From Proteobacteria bacterium SG_bin9 (GTDB taxonomy: Bacteria > Pseudomonadota > Alphaproteobacteria > Rhizobiales > Xanthobacteraceae): DNA of 64,000 nt. A program made the position numbers and the translations under genes. Positions within the stretch are counted from its first letter, which is position 1, and each line of letters opens with the position of its first letter. The notes under the pieces are model-generated. The model was given only the letters and a program-made list of their open reading frames with translations. It searched no databases and was not told the DNA's origin. Location: NCBI GenBank assembly GCA_002083525.1, contig LWDM01000023.1, positions 65,693-129,692 on the forward strand, in the 5' to 3' direction. Shown in pieces: positions 34,203 through 42,712 of the stretch.

Positions 34203-36411
34203 GGTCGCAAACCTCAGCGTGGCCTACGGCCAGCATCGCGCGCTCGACAACGTCGCCGTCGATGTCGGCCCCGGCGAGATCGTTACCATCCTCGGCGCCA
34301 ACGGCGCCGGCAAGTCATCGCTGCTCAAGGCCATCGCCGGCATCGTGCGCGCGCTGCCGGGCAAGACGGTCGAACTCGGCGGAAACGATCTCGCACAGCT
34401 TCCGCCGCACGAGATTGTCGAACACGGGCTGGCGCTGGTGCCCGAAGGCCGCGGCATCTTCGGCGACCTGACCGTGCAGGAGAACCTGCTGCTGGGCGCC
34501 AATCCCAAACGCGCCCGCGACGGCGAAGACGAACGCCGCGAGAAAATCCTCACGCTGTTCCCGCGTCTGCGCGAGCGTGCCTCACAGGTCGCCCGCACCA
34601 TGAGCGGCGGCGAACAGCAGATGCTTGCCATCGGCCGTGCCTTGATGTCGAAGCCCGACATCCTGCTGCTCGACGAGCCGTCGCTCGGCCTTTCGCCGGT
34701 GATGGTGCTGGAGCTGTTCGCAAACCTCAAACGCGTGCGCGAGGCCGGCGTCGGACTGCTGCTGGTCGAGCAGAACGCGCAGGAGAGCCTGCGCATCGCC
34801 GACCGCGGCTACGTGCTGGAAAACGGCTGCATCGTCAGTCACGACACCGCGGCCAATCTCAAGGCCAATCCCGCCATCCTGCGCGCCTATCTCGGCGGCG
34901 GACCGCCGGCCGTCAGCAATCAAAACCACACTGCCCAAAAATCAAATGGAGGACCCGTCATGCATGAGATCGCGCTGCTGCTCGAAAGCAAGGACGTGCC
35001 GGCGTCGAACGGCGCCACGTTCGACCGTCTCAATCCCGTCACCGGCGATATCGCGAGCCGCGCTGCGGCGGCGCAGATTGCCGACGCCAAGCGCGCGGCG
35101 GACGCCGCCGCAGCCGCCTTCCCGGCCTGGTCGCAGACCGGCCCGAATGCACGGCGCGCGATCCTGCTCAAGGCCGCCGATCTGCTCGCAGCCAAGGCGC
35201 CGCAGTTCATCGAGTTGATGGCGGCGGAGACCGGCGCGACCGCGGGCTGGGCGGGCTTCAACGTGCACCTCGCGTCCGGCATGCTGCGCGAAGCCGCGGC
35301 GATGACCACGCAGATTTCCGGCGAGGTGATCCCGTCCGACAAGCCGGGCTGCATTTCGATGGCGATCCGTCAGCCGGCCGGTGTGGTGCTCAGCATGGCG
35401 CCGTGGAACGCGCCGGTGATCCTCGGCGTGCGCGCGGTCGCATTGCCGCTTGCCTGCGGCAACACCGTCGTGCTGAAGGCGTCCGAAATTTGCCCGGGCA
35501 CGCACCGGCTCATCGCCGAATGTCTGCGCGATGCGGGCCTGCCTCCCGGCGTGCTGAACGTCATCACCAACGCGCCCGAAGATGCGCCTGCGCTGATCGA
35601 GGCGCTGATCGCGCATCCCGCCGTGCGGCGTATCAACTTCACGGGCTCGACGCGTGTAGGCCGCATCATCGCGCAGGTCGCGGCGAAGCATCTGAAGCCC
35701 GCGTTGCTCGAACTCGGCGGCAAGGCGCCGCTGGTCGTGCTCGATGACGCCGATATCGACGCGGCTGTCGCCGCGGCCGGCTTCGGCGCATTCATGAACC
35801 AGGGCCAGATCTGCATGTCGACCGAGCGGCTCGTGGTCGACGAAAAGATCGCCGACGCCTTTGTCGCCAAGCTCGCGACCAAGGCCGGCTCGCTGGTCGC
35901 CGGCGATCCGCGCAAGGGCAATACGCCGCTCGGTTCGCTGATCGGCGCGGACTCCGCGACCCGCATCCAGATGCTGGTCAACGATGCGGTGAGCAAGGGC
36001 GCCAAGATCGTGGCGGGCGGCCGGCATGAAGGCACGCTGATGTCGGCGACGGTGATCGACCACGTCAATTCGTCGATGCGCATCTATGGCGAAGAGTCGT
36101 TCGGCCCGGTCGCCTGCGTCGTGCGCGTCAACGGCGTCGATGAAGCCGTGCGGGTGGCCAACGACACGGAGTATGGCCTCTCAGCGGCCGTGTTCGGCCG
36201 CGACATTGCCCGCGCCTTCGATGTGGCGAAGCGGATCGACTCCGGCATCTGCCACGTCAATGGTCCGACCGTGCACGACGAAGCGCAGATGCCGTTCGGC
36301 GGCACCAAGGCGTCGGGTTACGGCCGCTTCGGCGGCAAGGCCGGCATCGCCGAGTTCACCGAACTGCGCTGGATCACGATCGAAACCGGTCCGCAGCACT
36401 ATCCGATTTGA
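34195..36411 (+). CDS. LivF-type ABC ATPase reading in frame into aldehyde dehydrogenase
   Basis: A single open frame of 738 codons. Residues 1-240 are a complete LivF ATPase (Walker A GANGAGKSS, signature MSGGEQQMLAIGRAL, Walker B ILLLDEPSLGLSP, ending ILRAYLGGG). LivF proteins normally stop at about this point. Here a 15-residue polar linker (PPAVSNQNHTAQKSN) runs without a stop into a complete aldehyde dehydrogenase at residue 256. A strong Shine-Dalgarno (TGGAGGA, 34947-34953) and ATG (34960) sit in the junction, so the dehydrogenase can also be made alone. ATG 34195 overlaps the livG stop by 8 nt. A fusion protein, or both products, may exist; loss of the livF stop by point mutation is the simplest origin. 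Confidence 0.8.
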   Translation: MLKVANLSVAYGQHRALDNVAVDVGPGEIVTILGANGAGKSSLLKAIAGIVRALPGKTVELGGNDLAQLPPHEIVEHGLALVPEGRGIFGDLTVQENLLLGANPKRARDGEDERREKILTLFPRLRERASQVARTMSGGEQQMLAIGRALMSKPDILLLDEPSLGLSPVMVLELFANLKRVREAGVGLLLVEQNAQESLRIADRGYVLENGCIVSHDTAANLKANPAILRAYLGGGPPAVSNQNHTAQKSNGGPVMHEIALLLESKDVPASNGATFDRLNPVTGDIASRAAAAQIADAKRAADAAAAAFPAWSQTGPNARRAILLKAADLLAAKAPQFIELMAAETGATAGWAGFNVHLASGMLREAAAMTTQISGEVIPSDKPGCISMAIRQPAGVVLSMAPWNAPVILGVRAVALPLACGNTVVLKASEICPGTHRLIAECLRDAGLPPGVLNVITNAPEDAPALIEALIAHPAVRRINFTGSTRVGRIIAQVAAKHLKPALLELGGKAPLVVLDDADIDAAVAAAGFGAFMNQGQICMSTERLVVDEKIADAFVAKLATKAGSLVAGDPRKGNTPLGSLIGADSATRIQMLVNDAVSKGAKIVAGGRHEGTLMSATVIDHVNSSMRIYGEESFGPVACVVRVNGVDEAVRVANDTEYGLSAAVFGRDIARAFDVAKRIDSGICHVNGPTVHDEAQMPFGGTKASGYGRFGGKAGIAEFTELRWITIETGPQHYPI
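34960..36411 (+). CDS. Aldehyde dehydrogenase (vanillin/salicylaldehyde dehydrogenase-like)
   Basis: A 483-residue NAD(P)-dependent aldehyde dehydrogenase, full length when read from the internal ATG, which has TGGAGGA 6 nt upstream. Catalytic parts are visible: Asn in MAPWNAPVIL (about 149), the cofactor loop FTGSTRVGRIIA (about 227), general-base Glu in LLELGGKAPLV (about 249), catalytic Cys in NQGQICMSTER (about 283), and EESFGPVACVVR (about 380). The closest family by pattern is vanillin or salicylaldehyde dehydrogenase, suggesting oxidation of an aromatic aldehyde to the acid. It is the last gene of the liv-type operon and is in frame with livF. Confidence 0.88.
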   Translation: MHEIALLLESKDVPASNGATFDRLNPVTGDIASRAAAAQIADAKRAADAAAAAFPAWSQTGPNARRAILLKAADLLAAKAPQFIELMAAETGATAGWAGFNVHLASGMLREAAAMTTQISGEVIPSDKPGCISMAIRQPAGVVLSMAPWNAPVILGVRAVALPLACGNTVVLKASEICPGTHRLIAECLRDAGLPPGVLNVITNAPEDAPALIEALIAHPAVRRINFTGSTRVGRIIAQVAAKHLKPALLELGGKAPLVVLDDADIDAAVAAAGFGAFMNQGQICMSTERLVVDEKIADAFVAKLATKAGSLVAGDPRKGNTPLGSLIGADSATRIQMLVNDAVSKGAKIVAGGRHEGTLMSATVIDHVNSSMRIYGEESFGPVACVVRVNGVDEAVRVANDTEYGLSAAVFGRDIARAFDVAKRIDSGICHVNGPTVHDEAQMPFGGTKASGYGRFGGKAGIAEFTELRWITIETGPQHYPI

Positions 36412-36437
36412 GGAGTTGGCGCTGCAACACCTCAAGT

Positions 36438-36521
36438 CGTCATGCCCGGGCTTGACCCGGGCATCCATCTCAACAGCTTCTCCGAGTAAGATGGATTGCC
36501 GGGTCAAGCCCGGGCATGACG
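36438..36521. repeat. Palindromic intergenic repeat
   Basis: Two 33-nt arms (36438-36470 and 36489-36521) are inverted copies matching at 31 of 33 positions, with an 18-nt centre. Each arm also contains a smaller palindrome (CCCGGGC...GCCCGGG type). It lies between the convergent aldehyde dehydrogenase and TctC-type genes, and could act as a bidirectional terminator. It resembles dispersed palindromes common between genes of Bradyrhizobium relatives (from memory). Confidence 0.8.
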
Positions 36522-36531
36522 ATCTTCATCT

Positions 36532-37494
36532 CTACTGCTTGATATTCGCCGCCTTCACCAGCGCGGCGTTGGCGGCCATCTCGCGAACAACGAACTCATC
36601 CATCTGACCGGGCGTCATCGACGTCAACTCGACGCCGAGGCGCGCCAGGCTTGCCTGCATCTCCGGCGTCGCCAGCACCTTGCGGCCGGCTGCATTGAAC
36701 TTCTCGACGATGTCACGCGGCGTCTTTGCCGGCATGAAAATGCCGAACCAGTTCGACGTCTCGCCGTCCTTGAAGCCGGCTTCCGTCGGCGTCGGAACGT
36801 CCGGCAAGTCCGGCCAGCGCGTCGCGGATGAAATGACCAGCGCGCGCACCTGCCCGGACTTGATCAGCGGCAGCGCCGTCGACAGCGGACAGAAGTAGAA
36901 ATCGATGCGGCCGCCGAGAATGTCGGCAATCACTTCGGGCCCGCCGCGATACGGAATATGCGTCGCCTCAAAACCGGCGGCGAGCCGGAATTTCTCGGCG
37001 CTGACATGAACGGCCGAACCGGGACCGACTGTACCGAATGTGATCTGAGCGTCCTTCGCCTTGGCGGCGGCGACAAACTCCTGAATCGTCTTCCAGGGCT
37101 TCATGGGCGACGTGATCATCACGTTGCCGCTGGAGCCGATCATCAGAGCCGACGAAAAATCCTTGGCCGGATCGTACTTCATGTCGGGAAAGATCGACGG
37201 GGCGATGGTGTGTGCCGCCGAGTGGGCGAGAATGGTGTAGCCATCCGGCTCCGCGCGCGCGACTGAGGTCGAACCCAGCGTGCCTCCCGCGCCGGCGCGG
37301 TTCTCGACGGTAATGGGTTGCCCCAGCTCGATCGCCACTTTCTCGAACACCATCCGCGGCACCACGTCGGTCGCGCTGCCCGCACCAAACGGAATGACTG
37401 CCTTCACAATCTTCGACGGCCAGACTTCGGCCTGCGCTGTGACAGACACCAGCAGCCCGGCTGCAACAACGGACCACCCGATCAACTTCTTCAT
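36532..37494 (-). CDS. Tripartite tricarboxylate transporter (TctC/Bug) substrate-binding protein
   Basis: A 320-residue periplasmic binding protein. The signal peptide is residues 1-22 (LIGWSVVAAGLLVSVTAQA). The Bug-family pattern follows: VWPSKIVKAVIPFGAGSATDVVPRMV, ENRAGAGGTLGS, EPDGYTIL, and later HIPYRGGPEVIADILGG. No tctA or tctB membrane gene is adjacent, so it is an orphan; such orphans are numerous in Bradyrhizobium and Bordetella. ATG 37494 was taken; a GTG immediately before it is the alternative, and GGAG is unusually close. The ligand is probably a di- or tricarboxylate or related acid. Confidence 0.88.
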   Translation of the reverse strand: MKKLIGWSVVAAGLLVSVTAQAEVWPSKIVKAVIPFGAGSATDVVPRMVFEKVAIELGQPITVENRAGAGGTLGSTSVARAEPDGYTILAHSAAHTIAPSIFPDMKYDPAKDFSSALMIGSSGNVMITSPMKPWKTIQEFVAAAKAKDAQITFGTVGPGSAVHVSAEKFRLAAGFEATHIPYRGGPEVIADILGGRIDFYFCPLSTALPLIKSGQVRALVISSATRWPDLPDVPTPTEAGFKDGETSNWFGIFMPAKTPRDIVEKFNAAGRKVLATPEMQASLARLGVELTSMTPGQMDEFVVREMAANAALVKAANIKQ

Positions 37495-37663
37495 CACTCA
37501 CTCCTGCTTCATCGCCAGCGCTCGCTTGCCTGCGCTGGCCAACGAGGGTTTGCAAGTTTCGTGCTAGAATAAGCGCCCGTGCCTTGAAGCCGCCACCGCG
37601 GCTATACAGATAGACTACAATAAATCATCCTGCCGCCAATGCTCCCGTAGCTGGAAACCGCTG

Positions 37664-38401
37664 TTGAGAAAGCTGTTGCTCGCCTTTGTCCTTTTGATTG
37701 CCATCCCGATCGGCGTGTCCGCCGCCGCCTACTGGTCCGGCGACCGTTCCATGAACTGGCAAACCGCCGACCGCTCCAGCGCTGGCCTGCTCCCGAAAGC
37801 CTCCGATCATCCGGATGCGATCGTGCGCGTCTTTGCCGCACGTACGGTTCGCTGGCGCGGCATCTTCGCGGTTCACAGCTGGATCGTCGTCAAGGAAGCC
37901 AACGCGCCGCGATACATGCGCTACGACTACACGGCCTGGGGCGAGCCGATCTCCGTCGATCGCTTTCAGGCCGACGGCCGCTGGTTCGGCGCCGTTCCCG
38001 AGACGGTCGCCGCCGTCGACGGCGCTGAAGCGGGCAAGCTCATCCCGAAGATCAGGGCGGCAATCGCGTCCTATCCCCATCGCGAGTATGGCGACTACAG
38101 CGCCTGGCCGGGACCGAACTCGAACACCTTCGTCAAGGCCGTGCTCGATTCCGTGCCGGAACTCGCCAGCAACCTGCCGCCGACGGCGATCGGCAAGGAC
38201 TATCCTTATGACGGACGCTGGTTCGGCCTCACCGCGTCACAGACAGGTCTGTTCGCATCGCTCGGCGGCTATCTCGGCCTGACGGTCGGATGGATCGAAG
38301 GCATCGAACTCAATTTCTTCGGCGCGGTGCTTGGCCTCGATGTCCGGCGGCCGGCGCTGAAGCTTCCCGGCATCGGACGGCTCGGTCTGCCGATCGCATG
38401 A
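37664..38401 (+). CDS. DUF3750 family protein, probably membrane-anchored
   Basis: A 245-residue protein of unknown function. It has an N-terminal hydrophobic segment (LLLAFVLLIAIPIGVSAAAYW, residues 4-24) that is a signal anchor or signal peptide. The body contains RVFAARTVRWRGIFAVHSWIVVKEANAP, YDYTAWGEPI, and YPHREYGDYSAWPGPNSNTFVKAV, a pattern I associate with DUF3750. The GPNSNTF segment recalls NlpC/P60-like permuted folds but I cannot assign activity. The start is TTG (37664), weakly supported. Neighbours do not suggest a pathway. Confidence 0.7.
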   Translation: MRKLLLAFVLLIAIPIGVSAAAYWSGDRSMNWQTADRSSAGLLPKASDHPDAIVRVFAARTVRWRGIFAVHSWIVVKEANAPRYMRYDYTAWGEPISVDRFQADGRWFGAVPETVAAVDGAEAGKLIPKIRAAIASYPHREYGDYSAWPGPNSNTFVKAVLDSVPELASNLPPTAIGKDYPYDGRWFGLTASQTGLFASLGGYLGLTVGWIEGIELNFFGAVLGLDVRRPALKLPGIGRLGLPIA

Positions 38402-38555
38402 GCTAACGGAATACGCGTTCGCCTGCAGGTGCATGCATAATTAGGCAGCGCGCGCTCCTGCATTGCGCAGCATCACAGCAAACGCCGACGGTATTCTCGT
38501 CCGCATCATCGCAAAATCGGTTGAAAAACGGCATTTCATCGGTTTCCGAGAATGG

Positions 38556-38582
38556 CATGCAAGTTGCGTAGCAACATGCATG
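38556..38582 (+). promoter_or_regulatory. Near-perfect inverted repeat over the start of the Tau/Ssu-type ABC operon
   Basis: Arms 38556-38567 and 38571-38582 pair at 11 of 12 positions around the centre GTA. The dyad overlaps the proposed ATG (38580). It has the size and symmetry of a dimeric regulator's operator, or it could fold in RNA and mask the start codon. No regulator gene lies adjacent. Confidence 0.5.
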
Positions 38583-39371
38583 ACCTTCGTAACTGCACCA
38601 CAAGTTCAACTGAGCGTCCGCAACGTCAGCAAATCCTTCCGTACGAAAACGGGAGAGGTTCGCGTGCTGGAGGACTTGTCCTTCAGCATCAACGAGCGCG
38701 ACTTCGTCAGCATCATCGGCCCGAGCGGCTGCGGCAAGACGACGATCTTCAACATCATCGCCGGATTGCTCGAGCCCGACTCCGGCTCGATCCACTATCG
38801 CGGCACCGAGATCGAAAGCCTGCGCGGTCGCGTCGGCTACATGATGCAGAAGGATCTGCTGTTCCCGTGGCGCACAGTTTTACAGAACGTGCTGCTCGGC
38901 CTCGAGATGAAAGGCGTCGCACGTGATGCCGCCGAGGCACGTGCGCGCGAGTATCTCAACCAGTTCGGTCTTTCCGGTTTTGAGAACGCCTATCCGAAAA
39001 CGCTGTCGGGCGGCATGAAGCAGCGCGTCGCACTGATCCGCACGCTGATCATGGACCCGGACATTCTTCTCCTCGACGAGCCGTTCTCCGCGCTCGACTA
39101 TCAGACCCGCCTCTATCTTGAGGGCGTGCTGAAGGATGCGGTCGAAACCTACAACAAGACCGTGATCCTCGTAACGCACGACATCGACGAAGCGGTTGCT
39201 CTGTCGAAACGGGTCGTCGTGCTCAGCGGCCGGCCTGCGCGCGTGAAGACCGTTCACAACATCGACATCGCCGCGCGGTCGCCGATCGCTGCCCGCAGCG
39301 ACAGCCAGTTCTCCGGCTACTTCCACGCGCTCTGCGCCGAACTCGACATCCAGACCGAGAAAACATCGTGA
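38580..39371 (+). CDS. ABC transporter ATP-binding protein (TauB/SsuB-type)
   Basis: A 263-residue ABC ATPase of the nitrate/sulfonate/taurine/pyrimidine group. Walker A is GPSGCGKTT near residues 46-54, the Q-loop YMMQKDLLFPWRT near 90-102, the signature LSGGMKQRVALIRTL near 141-155, Walker B ILLLDEPFSALD near 161-172, and the switch His in THDIDEAV. The start is uncertain: ATG 38580 has a poor Shine-Dalgarno and sits in an inverted repeat, while the open frame continues to TTG 38463. It overlaps the permease gene (GTGA). Confidence 0.88.
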   Translation: MTFVTAPQVQLSVRNVSKSFRTKTGEVRVLEDLSFSINERDFVSIIGPSGCGKTTIFNIIAGLLEPDSGSIHYRGTEIESLRGRVGYMMQKDLLFPWRTVLQNVLLGLEMKGVARDAAEARAREYLNQFGLSGFENAYPKTLSGGMKQRVALIRTLIMDPDILLLDEPFSALDYQTRLYLEGVLKDAVETYNKTVILVTHDIDEAVALSKRVVVLSGRPARVKTVHNIDIAARSPIAARSDSQFSGYFHALCAELDIQTEKTS

Positions 39372-40228
39372 CCATCGTCCTCCGCGATACCGAAACCGTC
39401 CCGCCGATGAAGCGGCGAAAGCGCCGCACGCCGCGCCTCGCAACCTTCGACACCATGCTGGGGCGCGCATTCATTCAGGCCCTCGCCGTCATTGCCTTCT
39501 TCGCCGCATGGGAGATCGGCGTCCGCGTGGGCTGGATTTCGAACTTCCTGGTCGGATCGCCCGCCGGCATCTTTTCGCTCGCCGGACGCATGCTGATGAG
39601 CGGTGAACTGGTGATGCACACGTCCTACACGCTGTTCGAAGCGATCCTCGGGTTCGTGATCGGCACCATCGTCGGCTCGTTGATGGGATTGGCACTCTGG
39701 TACTCGGTGTTCGTTGCACGCCTCGTCGAACCCTTCATCGTTGCGATCAACAGCGTGCCGAAGATTGCGCTGGCGCCGATCATCATCCTCTGGTTCGGCA
39801 CCGGGCTGGTGTCGAAAGTGGCGCTCGCGGTTTCGCTCACAGCGATCGTCGCGCTGATCGCCGCCTATCAGGCCGCCAAGGACGCCGACACCGATCTGCA
39901 GTCGCTGCTGATCTCGATGGGCGCGACCAAGCATCAGGTCTTCTACAAGGCCGTCGTGCCGTCGACGCTGCCGGCGATCATCGCGACCTTCCGCATCAAC
40001 ATCGGCTTCGGTCTCGTCGGCGCCGTCGTCGGCGAGTTCATCTCGTCGCAGAAGGGCCTCGGCCACATCATCTACGCCGCCTCGAGCCTTTACGACCTTA
40101 ACACGGTCTGGGTCGGCCTCTTCACGCTCATGATCATGGGTTTCGTTCTCTACTACGTGATCGACATCATCGAGCGCGCCACACTGCCGTGGAAACTGTC
40201 GAGCACCGGGCACCAGGTGCAAGTCTAA
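39368..40228 (+). CDS. ABC transporter permease (TauC/SsuC-type)
   Basis: A 286-residue permease with about six transmembrane helices. A basic cytosolic N-terminus (MKRRKRRTPR) precedes the first helix near 36-52 (IQALAVIAFFAAWEIGV). NSVPKIALAPIIILWFGTG near 125-143 is the conserved permease core. The EAA loop is LLISMGATKHQVFYKAVVPSTLPAI near 180-204. It starts with GTG inside the ATPase stop. Together with the adjacent ATPase and binding protein it makes a complete importer; the solute is not identifiable from sequence. Confidence 0.88.
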   Translation: MTIVLRDTETVPPMKRRKRRTPRLATFDTMLGRAFIQALAVIAFFAAWEIGVRVGWISNFLVGSPAGIFSLAGRMLMSGELVMHTSYTLFEAILGFVIGTIVGSLMGLALWYSVFVARLVEPFIVAINSVPKIALAPIIILWFGTGLVSKVALAVSLTAIVALIAAYQAAKDADTDLQSLLISMGATKHQVFYKAVVPSTLPAIIATFRINIGFGLVGAVVGEFISSQKGLGHIIYAASSLYDLNTVWVGLFTLMIMGFVLYYVIDIIERATLPWKLSSTGHQVQV

Positions 40229-40254
40229 GCCTCAAACGTCAACGGAGACGTCAT

Positions 40255-41223
40255 ATGTCGTTGCTAACGCGTATCGCCAGCGCAATCGTCCTGGCCCTTG
40301 CCCTGCTTACCGCCCCGGCGCATGCCGACGGCAAGAAAGTCACGGTCTCGCAGGCCTTCCAGTCGATGCTCTATCTGCCGCTTTACGTTGCGATCAACGA
40401 AGGCTTCTTCATCAAGCAGGGCCTCGACCTCACCAAGGAAACCGCCGGCGCCCCGAGCGCCGCCCTCTCCGCGGTGATCTCCGGCAGCGCGCAGTTCTCG
40501 ATCCACGGTCCGGAATGGACCGCGATCGCCGCGTCCAAGGGCGCGCAGGTCAACATCATCGCCAACGTCGTCAATGGCGCTGCCGTGTGGATCGCAACCG
40601 CGCCCGACTTCAAGTTCGACAGCGTCAAGGATCTGAAGGGTCAGAAGATCGTGACCGGCCAGATGCCGACCACCAGCACGTCGCTGTTCATCAAGCTGCT
40701 GAAGGAAAACGGCATGGACGCCAAGAGCGACGTGGAGATGATCCAGGTTCCGATCGGCACCGAACCGGGTCCGTTCCTGGCGCAGCAGGCCAAGGTCGCG
40801 GTGATGTATGAGCCGGGCCTCGATCAGGTCGTCGCCAAGGGTATGAAGGTGGTGTACGGCTTCCCGAAATCCTATGGCCCCTACGCCTTCTCCGCGGTCA
40901 CCGCGCGCGCCGACGTCGATGCCGATACCGCGCAGCGCGTCGTCAACGCGATGGAAATGGCCATGCGCTTCATGGGCAAGAACGAAGCCCGCACCGTGCA
41001 GATCGCGCAGAAGGAATTCCCGACCCTCGACCCGATGGTCGTCGAAGCCGCCGTGAAGCGCATGATCGGCGACGGCGTCTATCCGTCGAGCGTCGATATC
41101 ACCGCGGACGCGCTGAAAATCTCCATGGATACGCAGATCGCGCTTGGCAACCTCGCGGCGCAGCCCGACTACAAGGCCTTCGTCGTGAAGAAGTACATCG
41201 AACCGGCGCTCGCGCTGAAGTAA
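40255..41223 (+). CDS. ABC transporter substrate-binding protein (NMT1/TauA-like)
   Basis: A 322-residue periplasmic binding protein. The signal peptide ends at AHA near residue 24. The mature start KKVTVSQAFQSMLYLPLYVAINEGFFIKQGLDL is the NMT1/SsuA pattern for small nitrogen- or sulfur-containing ligands. LKGQKIVTGQMPTTSTSLF and YEPGLDQVVAKG follow. ATG 40255 has GGAG 8 nt upstream. It completes the transporter begun at 38580, and the amidase that follows suggests an amide-containing ligand (inference). Confidence 0.88.
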   Translation: MSLLTRIASAIVLALALLTAPAHADGKKVTVSQAFQSMLYLPLYVAINEGFFIKQGLDLTKETAGAPSAALSAVISGSAQFSIHGPEWTAIAASKGAQVNIIANVVNGAAVWIATAPDFKFDSVKDLKGQKIVTGQMPTTSTSLFIKLLKENGMDAKSDVEMIQVPIGTEPGPFLAQQAKVAVMYEPGLDQVVAKGMKVVYGFPKSYGPYAFSAVTARADVDADTAQRVVNAMEMAMRFMGKNEARTVQIAQKEFPTLDPMVVEAAVKRMIGDGVYPSSVDITADALKISMDTQIALGNLAAQPDYKAFVVKKYIEPALALK

Positions 41224-41307
41224 AACACGCGGGATACAAACGGCGCGCTTGCGGGACCTCGCAGGCGCGCTATTCTTTTCCGATCCCATCCAGCGAGAGT
41301 AACCCGC

Positions 41308-42651
41308 GTGCTCAACACCAATGCGAAGACCGGCGTAGCGCCCGAAGCCGGCGTCCTCGATCTGCTGCAACAGTTCCGCGGCAATACCGGCGCAGCCGAG
41401 TCATATGCGGCGAACCTCTGCCAGCGCATCGCCGATGCTGAGCCCACACTTAAGGCCTTCACCTGTCAGCCCGTCGCATCCCCCGCGGCAAAAGCAGGCC
41501 CGCTTGCCGGCATTCCGGTCGCCATCAAGGACATTATCGCGACCCACGACATGCCGACGACCAACGGCTCGGCCGTCTACAAGGATCACATACCGGCCAA
41601 CGACGCGTGGATCGTCGAGCGGCTGCGCAGCCTCGGCGCCACGATTTTCGGCAAGACGGTGTCGACCGAATTCGCCTGGCGGCATCCGGGCCCGACCACC
41701 AATCCGTGGAACAGCAAGCACACGCCGGGCGGTTCGTCATCCGGATCGGCAGCGTCCGTAGCCGCGGGCCTTGCACCGCTCGCGCTCGGCACGCAGACGC
41801 TCGGCTCGATCATCCGCCCCGCCGCATTCAACGGCGTCGTCGGGTTCAAGCCAAGCTACGGCGCCATTCCGCGCACCGGGGTGCATGCGCTGAGCGGTTC
41901 GCTCGATCACGTCGGCTTCTTTGCGCGCTGCGTCGATGACGTGGCTTATGCCCTGTCGCTGACCGCGGCGACAAGCGACAGCGACCGCCACGGACTACCC
42001 GTCCCGGCCTTCGACGTGTCGGCGATGGACGGCTTGCCGCTCATTGCGCCGCCGCGCCTGGCTGTGGTCCGCTTCTCCGGCTGGTCGCGCGCCGAACCGG
42101 AACAGCAGGCGGTGTTCAACGCATCGATCGCGAAGCTGAAAGCCGCGGGCGCCACGCTCGAAGAAGTGGAATTGCCGGATCTCGATCGCAATGCGTGGGC
42201 GACCATCAACACCATCCTTGCCAGCGAAGGCAGCGCGCTGTTCAGCGAGATCGTGACGCGCCATCCGGACAAGACCAGTGACAAGCTCAAGGAGCTTGTG
42301 AAGACCGGGCAAGCCCACAGCGCCCACGACTATCTGCTGGCGAAGGCGAAACAGGCCGCGCTGCGCGACAGTGTTGCGGCACAGCTCTCGGGCTTCGATG
42401 CCGTGCTGACGCTGTCCGCGTTCGGCGAAGCGCCGGAAGGACTGAGTTATACGGGCGATGCGGAGTATTGCGCGCCGTGGACGCTGCTGGGCACGCCGGC
42501 GCTGTCGCTGCCGGCCGGCTTCGGCAAAAAGGGACTGCCGCTCGCCGTACAGGTGGTCGGCGCATACCGTGAAGACTTCAAGACGCTGAAGACAGCAAAA
42601 TGGATCGAACAGGTGCTGCAGTTCGATCCCGGTCTTGCGCCGATCAAATAG
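41308..42651 (+). CDS. Amidase (amidase signature family)
   Basis: A 447-residue amidase. The catalytic Lys is in VAIKDIIATHDM (about 73), the cis-Ser in PGGSSSGSAAS (about 141-150), and the nucleophilic Ser in TLGSIIRPAAF (about 166-176). These three define the Ser-cisSer-Lys triad. The start is GTG (41308) after GAGAG. It follows the ABC binding protein by 84 nt, so transport and hydrolysis of an amide are probably linked. It is only distantly like the amidase at 12602, so the two likely act on different substrates. A strong hairpin follows the stop. Confidence 0.88.
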   Translation: MLNTNAKTGVAPEAGVLDLLQQFRGNTGAAESYAANLCQRIADAEPTLKAFTCQPVASPAAKAGPLAGIPVAIKDIIATHDMPTTNGSAVYKDHIPANDAWIVERLRSLGATIFGKTVSTEFAWRHPGPTTNPWNSKHTPGGSSSGSAASVAAGLAPLALGTQTLGSIIRPAAFNGVVGFKPSYGAIPRTGVHALSGSLDHVGFFARCVDDVAYALSLTAATSDSDRHGLPVPAFDVSAMDGLPLIAPPRLAVVRFSGWSRAEPEQQAVFNASIAKLKAAGATLEEVELPDLDRNAWATINTILASEGSALFSEIVTRHPDKTSDKLKELVKTGQAHSAHDYLLAKAKQAALRDSVAAQLSGFDAVLTLSAFGEAPEGLSYTGDAEYCAPWTLLGTPALSLPAGFGKKGLPLAVQVVGAYREDFKTLKTAKWIEQVLQFDPGLAPIK

Positions 42652-42654
42652 AAA

Positions 42655-42682
42655 GGCGTCTGCCGCCGGGGCGGCAGACGCC
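42655..42682. terminator. Bidirectional terminator hairpin
   Basis: A perfect 12-bp stem (42655-42666 with 42671-42682, loop CGGG) lies between the convergent amidase and metallo-beta-lactamase genes. On the minus strand it is followed by TTTCTATTT, which makes it a good intrinsic terminator in that direction. Confidence 0.8.
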
Positions 42683-42712
42683 AAAATCGCATCAGGCGAT
42701 CACATCAAGCGA

